64,000 bases of DNA. Source: Chloranthus sessilifolius (taxonomy: Eukaryota > Streptophyta > Magnoliopsida > Chloranthales > Chloranthaceae). Position numbers and translations under genes: made by a program. The DNA lies in contig CM037590.1 in assembly GCA_021018995.1 (NCBI GenBank), forward strand, positions 42,720,287 through 42,784,286. The letters are read 5' to 3'. Every line of letters starts with the position of its first letter. Position 1 is the first letter of the stretch. Below the pieces are notes generated by a model. It saw nothing but the letters and a program-made list of their open reading frames with translations, made no database searches and had not been told where the DNA came from. Of this stretch, positions 23,796-36,085 are shown in pieces.

Positions 23796-24651
23796 AAGAA
23801 AGAACCTTGGATTGTCGTGTAACTCATCGTTACATGTAACGTGGGCCAACACATGGGCAGTGTCATACAAAGGACAATTTTTTATTGATAATGTTACAGG
23901 CAGCCTATGTGGTACGATAAGATTAGTTGCACACATAATAGGGAACACTGCTACCAGTCATATCGGCTATTAAAACTTGTCCACTGTTTATCATTTCCCG
24001 TCAAAACACTTGGTTGGGTGTTGAGTTACATATATTCAAATGCCTTCTTTTGTTTTTATAACCTCGGTGTTAAGGCCTCTCAAAGCCTACTAATTCCAGG
24101 GCACTTGTGTCTCCAAGTTAGCGCATGCAAGGTCATCACATTATAAAAATTTCTATGCTGGCCTTAAGGAGATTGGAACTCAGATATCCCACTTCTTGAG
24201 GCAGGTACTTCTTGCCATCATGCAAAGTGATAGTTTCCACCACTTGAAAACTAAAAGTGTCTTATCTCACTAAGGATGGATTATGGATTAGTTATTAATT
24301 TTTCTTCGAGTGTAATGTGAAGTCTTAAACAACAAGAAAAAGAATTTGGAACCAACCATTCCAGTCAAATCATCTTTTTATTAAGACCTTTCCATTCTTT
24401 TTTTAGGTTTTTTATGTGTGGAGGTAAATACCGAGCATATATATATATATATATACAGTTTTCTAGGGTCTGTTCCGCTGCCCACTCTGCTAGCTCCATG
24501 CCGCTCTCTGGTGCACATCAAGAACATGTTTCGTAAATCGCGTTGGTGCTATCAAGAAGCAGGTGGAGTTTTCAACCGCTCTGGTGGGGAGGATGCGGGA
24601 GCGGAAGGCACGATCCTATGCGTCACGTTTCAAAACACCGACGCTTCTTAG

Positions 24652-24799
24652 CAAGGATCAAAATATCGGGTAAAATTTCGATTTCGAGCTTGACCAAAAC
24701 TGAAATTTCAGCTGAAAATCGAAAATTTGACCGAAATTTTGGGTCCCATATAAATTTGGACCAAAATTTCGATCATTTCGGCCCAAATTTTGATCCTTG
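24652..24799. mobile_element. hAT-like MITE, copy 2
   Basis: Counterpart of 21055-21202, same ends and flanks. Confidence 0.7.
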
Positions 24800-26435
24800 C
24801 CTCTTATAAGCCTACTAAGTAGAAGTTTTTAAGAGGTGATACAATATACTAAAGGACACCTGACTCTTCTTATAAGCCTAATAAGCTTCCAACTCCTTAT
24901 AAGCCACTATTATAATTAATTCATGGGGCACCACTTGACATACATATTGGATCAATCCAAGTATATCATGTGAATCAACATCATTTGCACAACACTCAAC
25001 CCAAAAATACTCCACTCAAAGGATTTTCAGTATAAAATAGTAATACTTATATGTGGACCATTAAAACATAGTAATACTCAATTTTAAAGATAAACACAAC
25101 TTAAATAGTATCCCTAATATTACCTAACTAACCTAATATGTCAAAGATATCCCACTATTATGAGATGTAATATCATCTTGCAATTGTATGTTCCTTTGGA
25201 GTCGAACGTTTGATTTATTTACAATAGAAGATGAGCACTGGATATTCATGACAATATAGCTAATAAAATTGTCGAACACACCCGATTATGCTTGATGGCA
25301 GTCATTGTCAATCTGTGAAGTCCATCATGATAGCATCTCGCTCATCTTAGAATATGTTGGAGCTAGCCAATAGCCCACTAGATCGGTCTGTTGTGGTCTC
25401 TTTCAAAAGTAATCGAAAATAGATCGTTTGGCATAAATCTCATTAGAAATAACTTGATAAAAAGTAATTATAAAATTGACAGGCTATTGAGATCGTGTTT
25501 GAAGGAAATGGAGGGCTTCAATTGAGTGAAATTGACAAAAGGGAACTCTCATCATCATTATAGCCTTATCCCATCTATTTAGGGTTGACTCAAAAGAAAA
25601 CTTTAAAATAAAATTTATTTTTTTCTTTGTAGCTCGCATAAAGAAGAGAAGTAATAATCAAGGGTGGACAAGACACTTAGAGGGTCATGTTGATCAAGGG
25701 TTTATCTTTTTTATAATTCATCGCATATTCATTCTTCAAAGGAGCATAGAATTGTCAGAAGATGTTTAAGAATGGTTAGGATAAGCTTAGATTGATTAAA
25801 TAAAGTTGAATTATATTAGATTGATTAAGATTATATTTAGAAAGTTCACATCAATTAGATTTTTGTTATAATAAGATTACGATCAATTAGATTTATAGGT
25901 GAGAGGTTGATGAAATCGTGTATTGATTAGGATTCCATTACGATTAGACTACGCAATTTCTTATCTTAGAATAAGAGTTTTGAGTTAAAAGTCTTGTAAT
26001 CTTGTCTATTTATAGATGCATGAGATTAGTAAAATCACATCCAAGATTAGCACAATATGCGGTCTCATGTATTTCGTTTATATGACGAAACGGGAAACTA
26101 ACATACAAAATAATAATCATTTTATATTTTTTGAAAATAATAACTATATAGGGTTTTATTAAAAAAAATTACTGAAAAAAATATCTCAAAACATACCTCT
26201 TATTATGAAATTGTGTAATTATCCATGACAACTTATTAAGCCTTTAACACAGGGGTAGTTTGGTCATTTTCTAAATAAAATGGATAATTGTTTAGCTAAA
26301 TTAAATATTTTATAAAACTTTCCTCTCCGGTAAAATGTTTGAAATGAATATAAATTTAACATTATTTTCAAAAAGAGAGTTATTTTGATAATTTTACCTT
26401 ACAATAACTTTTACAAGGTCGACCTGATGTCCAAC

Positions 26436-26663
26436 CAAGGATCAAAATATCGGGTAAAATTTTGGTTTCGGGCTTGACCGAAACCGAAAATTTGAACTGA
26501 AATTTCAGCCGACAACCAAAAATTTGGCCGAAATTTTGACCGAAATTATGGGTCCCATACAAAATTGGACTGAAATTTCGGTCCAAATTATCGTTTCGGT
26601 GGGGATCGAAACCGATAATTTCGGCCAAAATTTCAGTCATTTCGGCCGAAATTTTTATCCTTG
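26436..26663. mobile_element. hAT-like MITE, copy 2
   Basis: Counterpart of 22863-23100, slightly shorter because one gaaaccgccc word is absent. Confidence 0.75.
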
Positions 26664-26861
26664 TATCCAACCCATGGAACCCAACGTTTTACTAATGTCG
26701 TGTAGAGTCAAGTCGACCCGATCTAACAGGCTAAAATTTTGGCTGCTTGATGGCCAACGATATATATGCCCGATCCAACCCTACATATTGGCAACCCTAT
26801 AAGGGTCGTAAGGCTCCACTATTCCATCCTAAGACCAAGAGTAAGTACCTTTATTCCCAAC

Positions 26862-27018
26862 CAAGGATCAAAGTAGTTTAATTTTCTGTTTCGGACATGA
26901 CTGAAATCAAAAATTTGAATTAAAATTTCAGCCGAAAATTTTCCCTCCATATATTTTTTGACTGAATTTTCGTTTTGGAGGGGATTGAAACCAAAACATT
27001 TTGGAAATTTTGAACATG
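26862..27018. mobile_element. hAT-like MITE, copy 2
   Basis: Counterpart of 23299-23455. Flanks TTCCCAAC and TTCTCAAC. Confidence 0.75.
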
Positions 27019-27059
27019 TTCTCAACTCAATATTCTTCCTTCTCAACCCAAATTTTACT

Positions 27060-27362
27060 TGATTAAAGTATTGACTATTTTGAATCAGACGTTAGAGATC
27101 ATTTTTTAAATTTTACCCCAATTTTCTATATAATGGATTTTGAGATCGTAGTCCTACCATCGGATGGTCATATTTTGATTTCATATGACACGCATCTCGA
27201 AAAATAATTTAAATATCACATTTGATATTTGCTTATGATTATATTCACTTTTTGGGATGCGTGTAATTTAGAATTAAAATTTAACAATGCAATGGTAGGA
27301 GCATGAGCTCAGAATCCTGTGTAAAAAATTTGTATCTGTGTGGAGTGATTCAAAGAAGCGAA
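27060..27362. mobile_element. Foldback MITE, family A, copy 2
   Basis: Counterpart of 23510-23795, with the same arm sequences. Confidence 0.6.
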
Positions 27363-27411
27363 CAAGTTAAATATGCGAATTCCACCTTGAGAAGAAAGAA
27401 CCTTGGATTGT

Positions 27412-27925
27412 AAATAAAGGTACCAATAACTTATATGGAGGGAAATGTGCCCCATGGACCAGAGGGTATGTACCGTTGTCGGAGGACTGCCCCTATATTA
27501 GTCGACAATATACATGCCATAAATTGGTGGTCTAAAGACAGGCATTGCAGCGACCCATGTGTTACACGTGGCATCTCATTTATTCTCACAAGGGTTGTAA
27601 CGCCTTCCGCCACATTCTCGCATGCAATCTGTTAAAACAATAATTATCTCCTTGCTTGTCCTTCTCTCCCCTCCTTTTTATCTTTCTACCTTACTTTGGT
27701 TCGTGTCAGAGTGAGTGATCCCTTGTCGTTGTGAATGGGTTAAAATAGGATGGGCCAACTAATTGGCCTTGCGGTCAACACGAAGCATCAATCATTGGTA
27801 TTGTTGTCCCTTAAGCTCAACTTGAGGGGTGAGGGATATCATTTTTGACCCAAACCTGAAACCCGAATCCGACCCAACAAACACATAAACCGAGCCAGAC
27901 CGAAACCAATATGGTCCTGAACTTA
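27412..27925. other. Intergenic
   Basis: No supported gene. Short open frames on both strands at 27431-27635 look like chance. Confidence 0.45.
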
Positions 27926-28233
27926 GTGACAAATTTCGTTTTCGGCTTGATTCATTTTGGATAAATTTCAAGAAAAATTCGAATGGTTTTGAAAAAATTT
28001 CGGAGAGTACAAAATATATTAAATATAAATTATATTTAAACTTTATAAAAAAATTATTTATTATTTAAAAATGACAAAATTTTGAAAAAACTTAATAATT
28101 TCGTTAATTTCAGCAAAATTTCATTAATTTCGTTGAAATTAATAAAATTTCATTGATTTCAGAGAAATCATTGAAATTTCACTGAAAGTTTCGCGCGACC
28201 TCTATTTCGATAAATTTCAGAGAAATTTGTCAC
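27926..28233. mobile_element. Stowaway-like MITE
   Basis: The left end gtgacaaatttcg and the right end cagagaaatttgtcac are inverted complements and are flanked by TA dinucleotides (27924-27925, 28234-28235). The interior is AT-rich with repeated gaaatttcattaatttc words. TA duplication suggests Tc1/Mariner affinity. Confidence 0.6.
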
Positions 28234-28582
28234 TATGATACTAAACCAAAATGATCCTGATTCAATTTGCTTTTAATTTGGGTTGCAAAAATCTAAAATG
28301 ATTAGATAGGATGAGAAAACCAAATAAATCAAAAACAAATTGAAATCGACTCATAAATATTAAAATTTTCAAAGTTTTAGTTCAATTTCTATTTAGAGAA
28401 CAAAAAAAAATAGAACCAAGACTGAACCAACCGTTTCAATTCAATTTTAATTCCAACTTAATGAAACCAAAAACAAAAACTCTTGGTTTCAGTTTGGTAC
28501 GATAAACTGAATTTGCATCTCGTAGACTGGTTTGGACATAAGCATTAGGCCCGCACACTTATGAGGCCAATGCTAAGCCTAT

Positions 28583-29559
28583 AGGAAATTTACCGGATTA
28601 ACCCTATCAGATACACCATTTCCCGCCAGAGACCCTATATTTTCACCTTTAACCAAACTGACCAGTTGCAAGTCGAGTTCGTTCCAGCTAGTACCAAAAG
28701 TTTCAAATACCCCTTCCTATACTTTTTATTGTTCTACATAGTTTAAAATTTTTAAAATTTGCACTTTTTTATATCTACATGATAAAGCAGCATCTATGTC
28801 GTCAGATTTGAAGACCACAATATAAAATTGATGATGCCAAAGATTGACACCAAAAAAAGGCAATATCGCCTCTTTCAAATAAAAACAATAAATAAATAGA
28901 AGACGATAGAAAGATAAAATAAACAGAGCGATATCGGCCTCTGTCTATTCTATCTTTCTATCTTGTTCTTCTCCCGCTCATCTTAATTTTTCTTTATAGA
29001 AAGAATAAAGAAGAAGATAAAAAGATAGAAAAGACAAATTTTCACAATCAATTATATTGTTTATAATGCGTTACAATACTCTAATAAGAAAGTGTATAAA
29101 TAAGACTCTAATAAGCAATACCAACTATTTAAAGATACAATATCAACTGTTTAAAGAGGTGATAACAATTATTTAAAGAATTCATATCGACTATTTAAAG
29201 AAGAGATATCGACTGTTTAAAGAGGCGATATTGACTGTTTAAAGAAGTGAATTTTTCTTTTTTTTTAAAAAGGTCACTTTTTTTTTCATACCCAATCTTT
29301 GGCACCATCGATCTTTATATTGTAGCCTTCAAATCAGATGACATAGATACTGCTTCATATAGCATAAATATATAAAAGTGTAAAATTTTAAAATATTAAA
29401 CTTTATAAGACCATAAAAAGTGTAAGAAGGGGGTATTTGAGACTTTTTGTGTTAGTCGGAACTTATTTAACTTAAAGCTAGTCAGTTATCAAAAGGTAAA
29501 AATATAGGGCCTCTGACAAAAAAGGTGTATCTTACAGGATGGATTATGTAAATTTCCCT
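28583..29559. mobile_element. Large foldback element, Mutator-like
   Basis: Inverted arms of about 290 bp: the left starts aggaaatttacc, the right ends gtaaatttccct, with matching inner phrases such as gatgccaaagattg / caatctttggcacc. Flanks repeat AGCCTAT (28576-28582 and 29560-29566). Long terminal inverted repeats with a 7-9 bp duplication fit Mutator-like MITEs. The centre holds short tandem repeats. No transposase is seen. Confidence 0.7.
29119..29250. repeat. Tandem repeat in foldback centre, about 25 bp period
   Basis: Five to six degenerate copies of gatatcgactgtttaaaga (variants gataacaattatttaaaga, catatcgactatttaaaga). Confidence 0.75.
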
Positions 29560-29599
29560 AGCCTATTTGTGGTTAATGAGTTGGCATTTGGTAAACACG

Positions 29600-31181
29600 A
29601 CATATTTCTCAGAAATGAGGCAGCCCTGGGGTGTCAAATGTAGGCACCCTCAGAAATCAGGTACCCACTCAGCTAACAGAGGTACCCAATGGAAAATAAA
29701 AAAACAATAGGCCCAACCGAGGCTCACTCACACCAAAAAATGGCTTAGAGTCAATGGAGCCCACAGATAAGTCCAATCCATTTTCGCTCTTCTTGGGTCG
29801 AGCTATGCGGGACCGGACCTAAACTGGGCTGGGCCTAACCTGTGCAGTTGTGCACACATTTGGATACTTGGGCTTTGCAGCCATTTGTGCATACAATTTT
29901 AAGGGGACCCAGATGACTAGAACCCTTACTTCAGTGCCATCTACAGGAGGGGCATTTGTGGGTCCAATCTTGTTGTTCCATGCTAGATGTCAGACTCACG
30001 AGCTACCCAACGCATGACCCCCACTCTCCCCTGTTTTCTCCACGTGGCTCCTAATCCCAAGTTTCTTTTTTCTTTTCTTTTATTTTCTCCTGAATACGTT
30101 GTTCTAGAGATGACACTTGGATGTCACGTCGACATCTTATTGTAACGGAATCAATTCTCATTGCCACCAGTCACTCTCGCTTCCGTTGGATTCGTCTTTA
30201 GGTTCTACCACAAAGAAGAAGATAATGTTTTCTTGTGGGAGCAACTACCTGCACAACAGAATCTGGGCCTTTGCACACGGTGTTTGGGCTTTCGCAAACA
30301 TTTTCGTGTGCAAAGGCTAATTTTGTGTGCAATTAGTTGCTCTCTGTTTTCTAAGCGTCCCTCTGTTAGCCCCTCGGATTACTGAAGGCGCCACGGAATC
30401 AGGTAATGAAATTTGGGTAGCTCGGCCCATCTCATTAGGCCCGGCCTAATTTAAAAGGGTTTGGGTTTGGGTTCGACATAACTTTACGGGTCGGACTTGA
30501 AAACATATTTTATAACTTCTTTTTTGGAAAATTATATATTTTATAACTCTTGCATATTAAGTTTCACTTGTAATATATTTTATAACTCTTAAAAGAACTA
30601 TAATTTTTTTAGTTTTAAACTTGAAAATAGATATTAACTTTTCAATAAATATTTGTATTTTATCAATTTTTCTATTTTTATTAATATAGAGCTAATTTTT
30701 ATAAATCAATAACAAATTTGTGAATCATCAGGCTGATCGGGGCTTTGAAACTTTATTGTTGGCTGGACTAGGGGCTAAGATCCGCCACAAGCTCGGGAAG
30801 TTATTTATAAGACACACTAATTAAATAGTAGAATTCTAATTCCAAGAAAGTTACTTCCGAGACAGTATAATCAGACAACAGAAATGTTTTCCAAATGAAG
30901 ACTACTCATAAGAAATTAATTAAAATTGAAACTTCAGATTATTTTAGGTTTATTTCTCAATTATGAAACACGGTATTAAGTGAAGTGCAAAGAAACCAGC
31001 ATTTCCAAACATGCCTTACGTTGGTCAGGCCATGCATGCCAACGGGAATAAAGCCCCAACTCGGACCAAGTGCCATTTTAGACCCAGCTCGTCATTAGAC
31101 TCACTTAGGCAGCATCAATAGGCCCATCCAGTGGGACTCTACCAAAGTTTGGAGCATCGTAACTTATCACTGAGTTCAGAG
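29600..31181. other. Intergenic
   Basis: No gene seen. Around 30390-30490 there is a gggtcggg-type degenerate stretch; 30520-30720 is very AT-rich. Confidence 0.45.
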
Positions 31182-31308
31182 CAAGGATCAAAATTTTGGT
31201 TTCGGACATGACCAAAACTGAAATTGAAATCCGAAATTTTGAATCCCATACAAAAATTATCAAAATTTTGAATTTTGGTGGGGTCCGAAACCGAAATTTT
31301 GATCCTTG
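31182..31308. mobile_element. hAT-like MITE, minimal copy
   Basis: 127 bp from caaggatcaaaattttgg to ccgaaattttgatccttg. Flanks GTTCAGAG and GTTTAAAG match at 6 of 8. It shows the ends of the family with very little interior. Confidence 0.75.
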
Positions 31309-32229
31309 GTTTAAAGCCAACTAATTCTGAATTTTGTGGATCAAAAATCTACAGTCAAAGATTAACGAGGCATCACCTGCGTCATAAGGTTAACAACTTA
31401 TTAATAGTCTTCATATCTCTGTGATTTATCAAAGAAAAACAAAACTTATTAATAGTCTTTTGCTCCATCAATCTTGACAAAAGTTATGACTTTCACAAAT
31501 ATTAGGTGGGAAACGAAAATCCGGAAAAAGTAAGAAAAAAGACAGGATTATGTAGCTAAAAGCTACTCGTAAGCTTGATGAGGTTTCCTACATATTCCCT
31601 AAATATTATTTAATGAGAACTGAAATTCTAAACATTCTAAATAAGGCACTTATCCCATTAAATTGCTGCAAGAAAACTAATATATTATTAAGCTAGGTTC
31701 ATATATTTCACTAATGCATGTACGCTCACTTAGTTAGGTGCATGTGGTCTATTAAAAATATTAGCAAATTTCCTTATCCGGCAAGATGTGAGATTACATT
31801 TTTTATGTATTGTGGAATATAATTATAATAGACTTGTTAGAAATTATAATATATTGTAGCTTATTTAAAGATGAGTGGAGAACAAATGGTTTATATTATA
31901 CTAAGTGTTTATGCCCTCCACACTTATTACCATCTTTATTTTATTATAATGCGAGAAGGGAGAGCTTACGTGAGATTGATTTTCTTCAAAATAACAGCAT
32001 TACCCTTTTACTTATAAATCCCCTTAAGTCTCCCTAAAATCCTAAAGGACTCTCCTACTTCTCTATGTAATCGCTCCAATCTCTTTTTTCTTACTCACAT
32101 AGAATGCTCACATGCATGGTACATATATTCTACTAGTATTTACAGCAGACAAAATTTCACCGACCATTAATTTTCTTTATAATAACAAAAATACTCATCT
32201 TAATTTATTATTATTAACTTGAGAAATAA
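31309..32229. other. Intergenic, AT-rich
   Basis: No supported gene or clear repeat. Confidence 0.45.
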
Positions 32230-32396
32230 GGGCCTCGACCTTTAGCACAATGGAAGGTTGACAACTTGCAAGCTCAAGGTGGCAAGTTCGAGCTCAGCTT
32301 GCCAATCTTTTAAAAAAGGGCTTGCGCCTCTAGCATAGTGGAAGGTTGGTAATATTGCAACCTCAAGGTCGTAGGTTCAAGCCAAACTTACCTACC
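32230..32396 (+). mobile_element. Pair of tRNA-like SINE heads
   Basis: Two modules of about 78 bases lie in tandem (32230-32307 and 32318-32396). Each has an A-box-like tagcatagtgg or ttagcacaatgg and a B-box-like ggttcaagcc or agttcgagctc at the spacing of a tRNA gene. They are 75-80% alike. The anticodon-arm folding is not convincing, so these look like SINE-derived Pol III promoter units, not functional tRNA genes. Confidence 0.55.
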
Positions 32397-32639
32397 CAAA
32401 AAAATATAAGAAATAAGCTTGTAACAAAATTATAGACATTAAAATTGTGTTAATTGATTCTTAAAATAAATAAAAAGAAAACTCTATGCCTACTAAATAA
32501 ACTCTACGCCGACTTTTAATTCCAGGTGCCACACATCTCGAAAAACTGCATCAAGACACATCATGCTCAAACGTGATTTTGGGCAAAAGTGACCGAATCC
32601 TTTAAATTAACTCATCTTAGGGAAGGAAAAGTCCCTGGA

Positions 32640-33180
32640 TATGTTGGTGGCTGTGGCAGTGGCAGCTAGGGGTGAAAGTTCGGTTAACCGAACCCCCCTA
32701 AACCAAACCAATCAAATTCCGTTTCAGTTCGATTTTCAGTTTTTTGGAATTTTTTGTTTTTTAATTTTTGAGAGAGAGAGAGTTTTAACAATAAAAAATA
32801 TATAAATATATTTTTAAAAAACGGCTTAGGGAGGGTCTGGGCAGGCTTGGCTTGGGTTTGGGTGGTCAGGTCTGGGTCGGTTTCTTGTTAAAACATAATC
32901 AGTTGATTTATTCTTGGTTTTTTGTTTTGGTTTCAGTTTCTTCTCCCTATCCGTTTTCGGTTTCTGGCACCCAAAACCGAACCCGAACCAATCCAAAACC
33001 AGTTTCTATTTTTCAGTTTTGGATCGTTTTTGGGTCGGTATTTTTCAGTTCGGTTTCATCTTCTTCAGGGTTGCTTGCCTCTCTGAGCTTCTTTAAGGAT
33101 AAGGAGAGTGAGGCTCCTTGGAGGAACAACTGGTGAAGATGAGAAAAATCTTATATTAATTTGGTAATTTTCCAGCAGCC
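32640..33180. repeat. Degenerate ttcggttaaccgaa-type repeat
   Basis: Words such as ttcggttaaccgaacc, ggtttcagtttc and aaaaccgaacccgaacc recur from about 32668 to 33060. This is similar in style to other self-complementary word repeats in this window (for example 56650-56820 and 57120-57220). A short open frame at 32852-33136 is formed by it. Confidence 0.45.
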
Positions 33181-33239
33181 ATATTTCGCCCTCTCCTCTG
33201 TATTGTTTTTATATTTTTTGTGAACATAATAGGTGGTAC

Positions 33240-36085
33240 TCCTAAATTTAATAAGCGAGCCATTACTTGTACTCGAACAATTGACCCTATATGCACAAAA
33301 TTTTAAAATTGGAGACTTGATATTTTAGGAACCTCTGTCATGTAAAAGCACCTTCTAAGTCATCCAATTTGAAAGCCACGATCTAAATATCTTTCCAGCA
33401 AAAATATAGCACAAAATAAGATCTCTATCATATGATTAAATGCAGTCAAGTGTTGAATCAATTATTGGCCTTTGAGTGCAATTAATCCTATAATAAAGAT
33501 TGTGTTTCGTGTCAATCGTTTGCATCTAAGGCCTTGTTTGATAACATGGAAATGAAATTTCATGGTGGAAATGAAATTTAGTTTCCAATTGTTATTGTTT
33601 GATAGCTATTTAAGGAGATGGCAATGAAATTAAGTTGCCCCACATGAAAATTGAATTTCCATGCACCAAATCATTTTAGGAGGAAATCATTTCAACCATT
33701 TAAATGGCTAAAATTGAGTTTCCTACTAACAACGTAATAAGTTTTTATGATTGCAAATCTAAAGTTACTTGTAAAAAAATTTAAAAGCAAAAAAGATTAT
33801 TTTTTTACTATTAAAAAGTAACTTCAATTTCTATGATCATCATACCGGCATGATCACTATGACCACCACATTATCTATGTCATACTTTTTTTAGCTAATA
33901 TTTGACTATGGTCAAAATTTGAATTTTAATCAAACTTTAATTGGATTTATAAGTTATATAAAGTTTTGACTTTGGATCAAACTTTAACTATTGAAACATG
34001 ATAATAAGTTGTAAGTTAGTAATATATTATCAAATTTTTAGAAGTCAAATGTTGACTTAAGGTCAAACTTAGACTTTTAATTAAAATTTATTTTTTGTTA
34101 AACTTAAACTCCAATATTTTGATGACAAAAAAAGGATACTGTCGTTTTGATGTATAATTTGATATTAGATTCTCAATTGTATTAGTTAATAGTTTGACCT
34201 TTAGTCAAATTTTGACTTTTGATCAAACTTTGACTTTTACACAAATTTTATTTTTAGTCAAACTCGAAACCTACTTATAAATAGAGTCTACTAATACAGA
34301 AATTTATATCGTATCAGTACAATTTTTTTTTTGTCAAAGTTAAATTTTCTATAAAATATTATAAATTTTTATTAGTGAAATATTATAATTAAAAATATCT
34401 ATCATTATTTTAATTTATAACTTGAAAATACATTGCCTCATTTTTATTAGTCAAAATTTGACTTTTAATCAAAGTTTGACTTTTATTCAAATTTTGATTT
34501 TAGTCAAAAGTTGAGAAGTGTATTTTGACAGTAGATAGTAATTATTACTGTTGTTATTTATATTTTGGTAATGTAAATTTTAATCAGTCAAAGTTTGATA
34601 TTTGATCAAACTTTGACTTTTTAACACAATTTAATTTTTTTGAACTTCTGTATCCCCAGTGAGATTATCATTTTTTTAATTTATTACTTTCTAGTACATC
34701 ATCAAATTTTATTTTACTTGTTTTTATATTTGATCAAAGTTTGACTTTTTTAAAAGTTGATATTTAGTCAAAGCTTTTACTAGTGTAATCTAAAGATAGA
34801 TACGAATACTATTATGTTAATTTGTAGGTTGGCGGTAGATTGTCAAATTTTTTATTGATTAAAGTTAAAAAATTAGTCAAAGTTTGACTTTTTCTAAAAT
34901 TGAATTTTCTTTCAAGTTTAAAATTTTAATTTTGTTTCAATATATAATACATACTAGCGTTTACTATAACTTTGTATTTTAGTCTTAAAATTTTTTATTA
35001 ATTGAAGTTTTACGTTTGATCAAAGTTTGACTTTTATTAAAAGTGGATATTTGATCAAATTTTGACTAGTGTAATCTAACGATATATATGAATATTGTTA
35101 TATTAATTTACAGTTAAACCTTTATAACTTATTGGTACATTACAAAATTTTCTTTTGATCAAAGTTTGACTTTTATAAAAATTTAATTTAATTTCAACGT
35201 ATAAACTTACATTAGATACTAGCATTTATAACTTTGTTATTTAGTTTTACATATTTTTTTTTATCAAATTTTAAGTTTGGTTAAAGTTTGACTTTTTATT
35301 TGAGTTTGACTTTCAAACTTGGACTTATATAACTTAGTAATAAATAGTGATTACAATGATATTAATTTGTAATATAATAGAATATTATTAAAAAAATTAT
35401 TGGTTAATATTTGACTTTAATTATGATTTTAATAATAAATGATCAAAACTTAAAAATTAATTTTCAAAAATATTAATCAAACAAGAGAAATCAATTTCCA
35501 ATGAAATTTATTTCTCAAACACACTAATTAAACAGTGAAAATTTCATTTCTAGAGGAACTCATTTCCTAGGAAATCAACTAAGAAATTGATTTCATTTCC
35601 TCTTTGGAGTTTCATTGCTATCAAACAGAGCCTAAGAGCTTTAATTAGATCATGGCCTTCAAGTTAGCCGGCTTAGATGTTGTTTTCACAGAGCATGAAT
35701 CCATAAAGGGAGCCATTACTTGCACACGCTTTTCAAGTGATTACACCAAATTTAAAGAAAGACTTGGTATTTTAGAGACATGTGATATATAAAAATGCAA
35801 TATGGGCTGTCTGATTTGAAGTTCATGATCAATAAATCTCTGGTACATAAAATTGGAGCAAAACACTATACTTGTCATATGAATTATTGTAGTCAACTAT
35901 TAAATTATATAACAGCCTTGGACTCCATTTAATCAAATGATGAAAATTATATTTTGTTCCAATCTTTTGCAATTGATATCTTTAAATCATGGCCTTCAAA
36001 TCAAAAGGCTTAGATGATATTTTTACGTAGTAGAGGTCGTCAAACTTGCAATCCATAAAATATCAAGTCTTTTTATTTTAAGTAA
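33240..36085. mobile_element. Foldback family B, split by a Harbinger-like insertion
   Basis: The left part (33240-33526) has ccaatttgaaagccacgatc and gattaaatgcagtcaagtg. The right part (35636-36085) has atcatggccttcaagttagc and gagccattacttgcac, complementary in style to the left. The right side includes a second, adjoining B-like arm pair (35760-36065). Related to the cleaner copy at 53184-53583. Confidence 0.5.
33530..35632. mobile_element. Harbinger/Tourist-like element packed with TTGAC motifs
   Basis: The left end ggccttgtttgataacatgg and the complement of the right end (ggctctgtttgatagcaatg) are imperfect inverted repeats. Both sides carry TAA (33527-33529, 35633-35635), the 3-bp duplication typical of PIF/Harbinger. 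It is 2103 bp and no transposase frame is visible. From about 33890 to 35420 the interior repeats tcaaagtttgacttt and its complement, giving roughly 30 TTGAC cores on either strand. Confidence 0.7.

Larger units (their letters stand above)
20194..23813. repeat. Direct tandem duplication, copy 1 (3.6 kb)
   Basis: Sequence from tgtcgtgtaactcatcg to agaaccttgga is repeated head-to-tail from 23814. By eye the copies differ at about 2-3 in 100 bases plus several indels: a much longer (TA)n here, a segment of about 20-30 bases present here near 22100 but missing from copy 2, and shorter text near 24290 and 27370 relative to copy 2. No gene is visible. The unit holds a family E fragment, three hAT-like MITEs, a foldback A element and LTR-like text (ctatttatagatgc near 22440). 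Confidence 0.9.
23814..27411. repeat. Direct tandem duplication, copy 2 (3.6 kb)
   Basis: It follows copy 1 with no spacer. The junction shares TG with both outer borders (ggTG|TCGTG, gaTTG|TCGTG, gaTTG|taaat). It is non-coding like copy 1. Differences at private positions show that the copies have diverged since duplication. Confidence 0.9.

Noticed and set aside
20194-27411. The two 3.6 kb copies as LTRs of a large retrotransposon
   Set aside because: They touch directly with no internal region, lack TG...CA ends and contain several nested MITEs. A simple tandem duplication fits better.
29119-29250. CRISPR-like array
   Set aside because: The repeats are contiguous and degenerate, with no unique spacers, and lie in the loop of a plant foldback element.
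32230-32396. Two functional tRNA genes
   Set aside because: A and B boxes are present but stems do not pair well enough for a cloverleaf, and the copies differ by 20-25%. SINE heads fit better.
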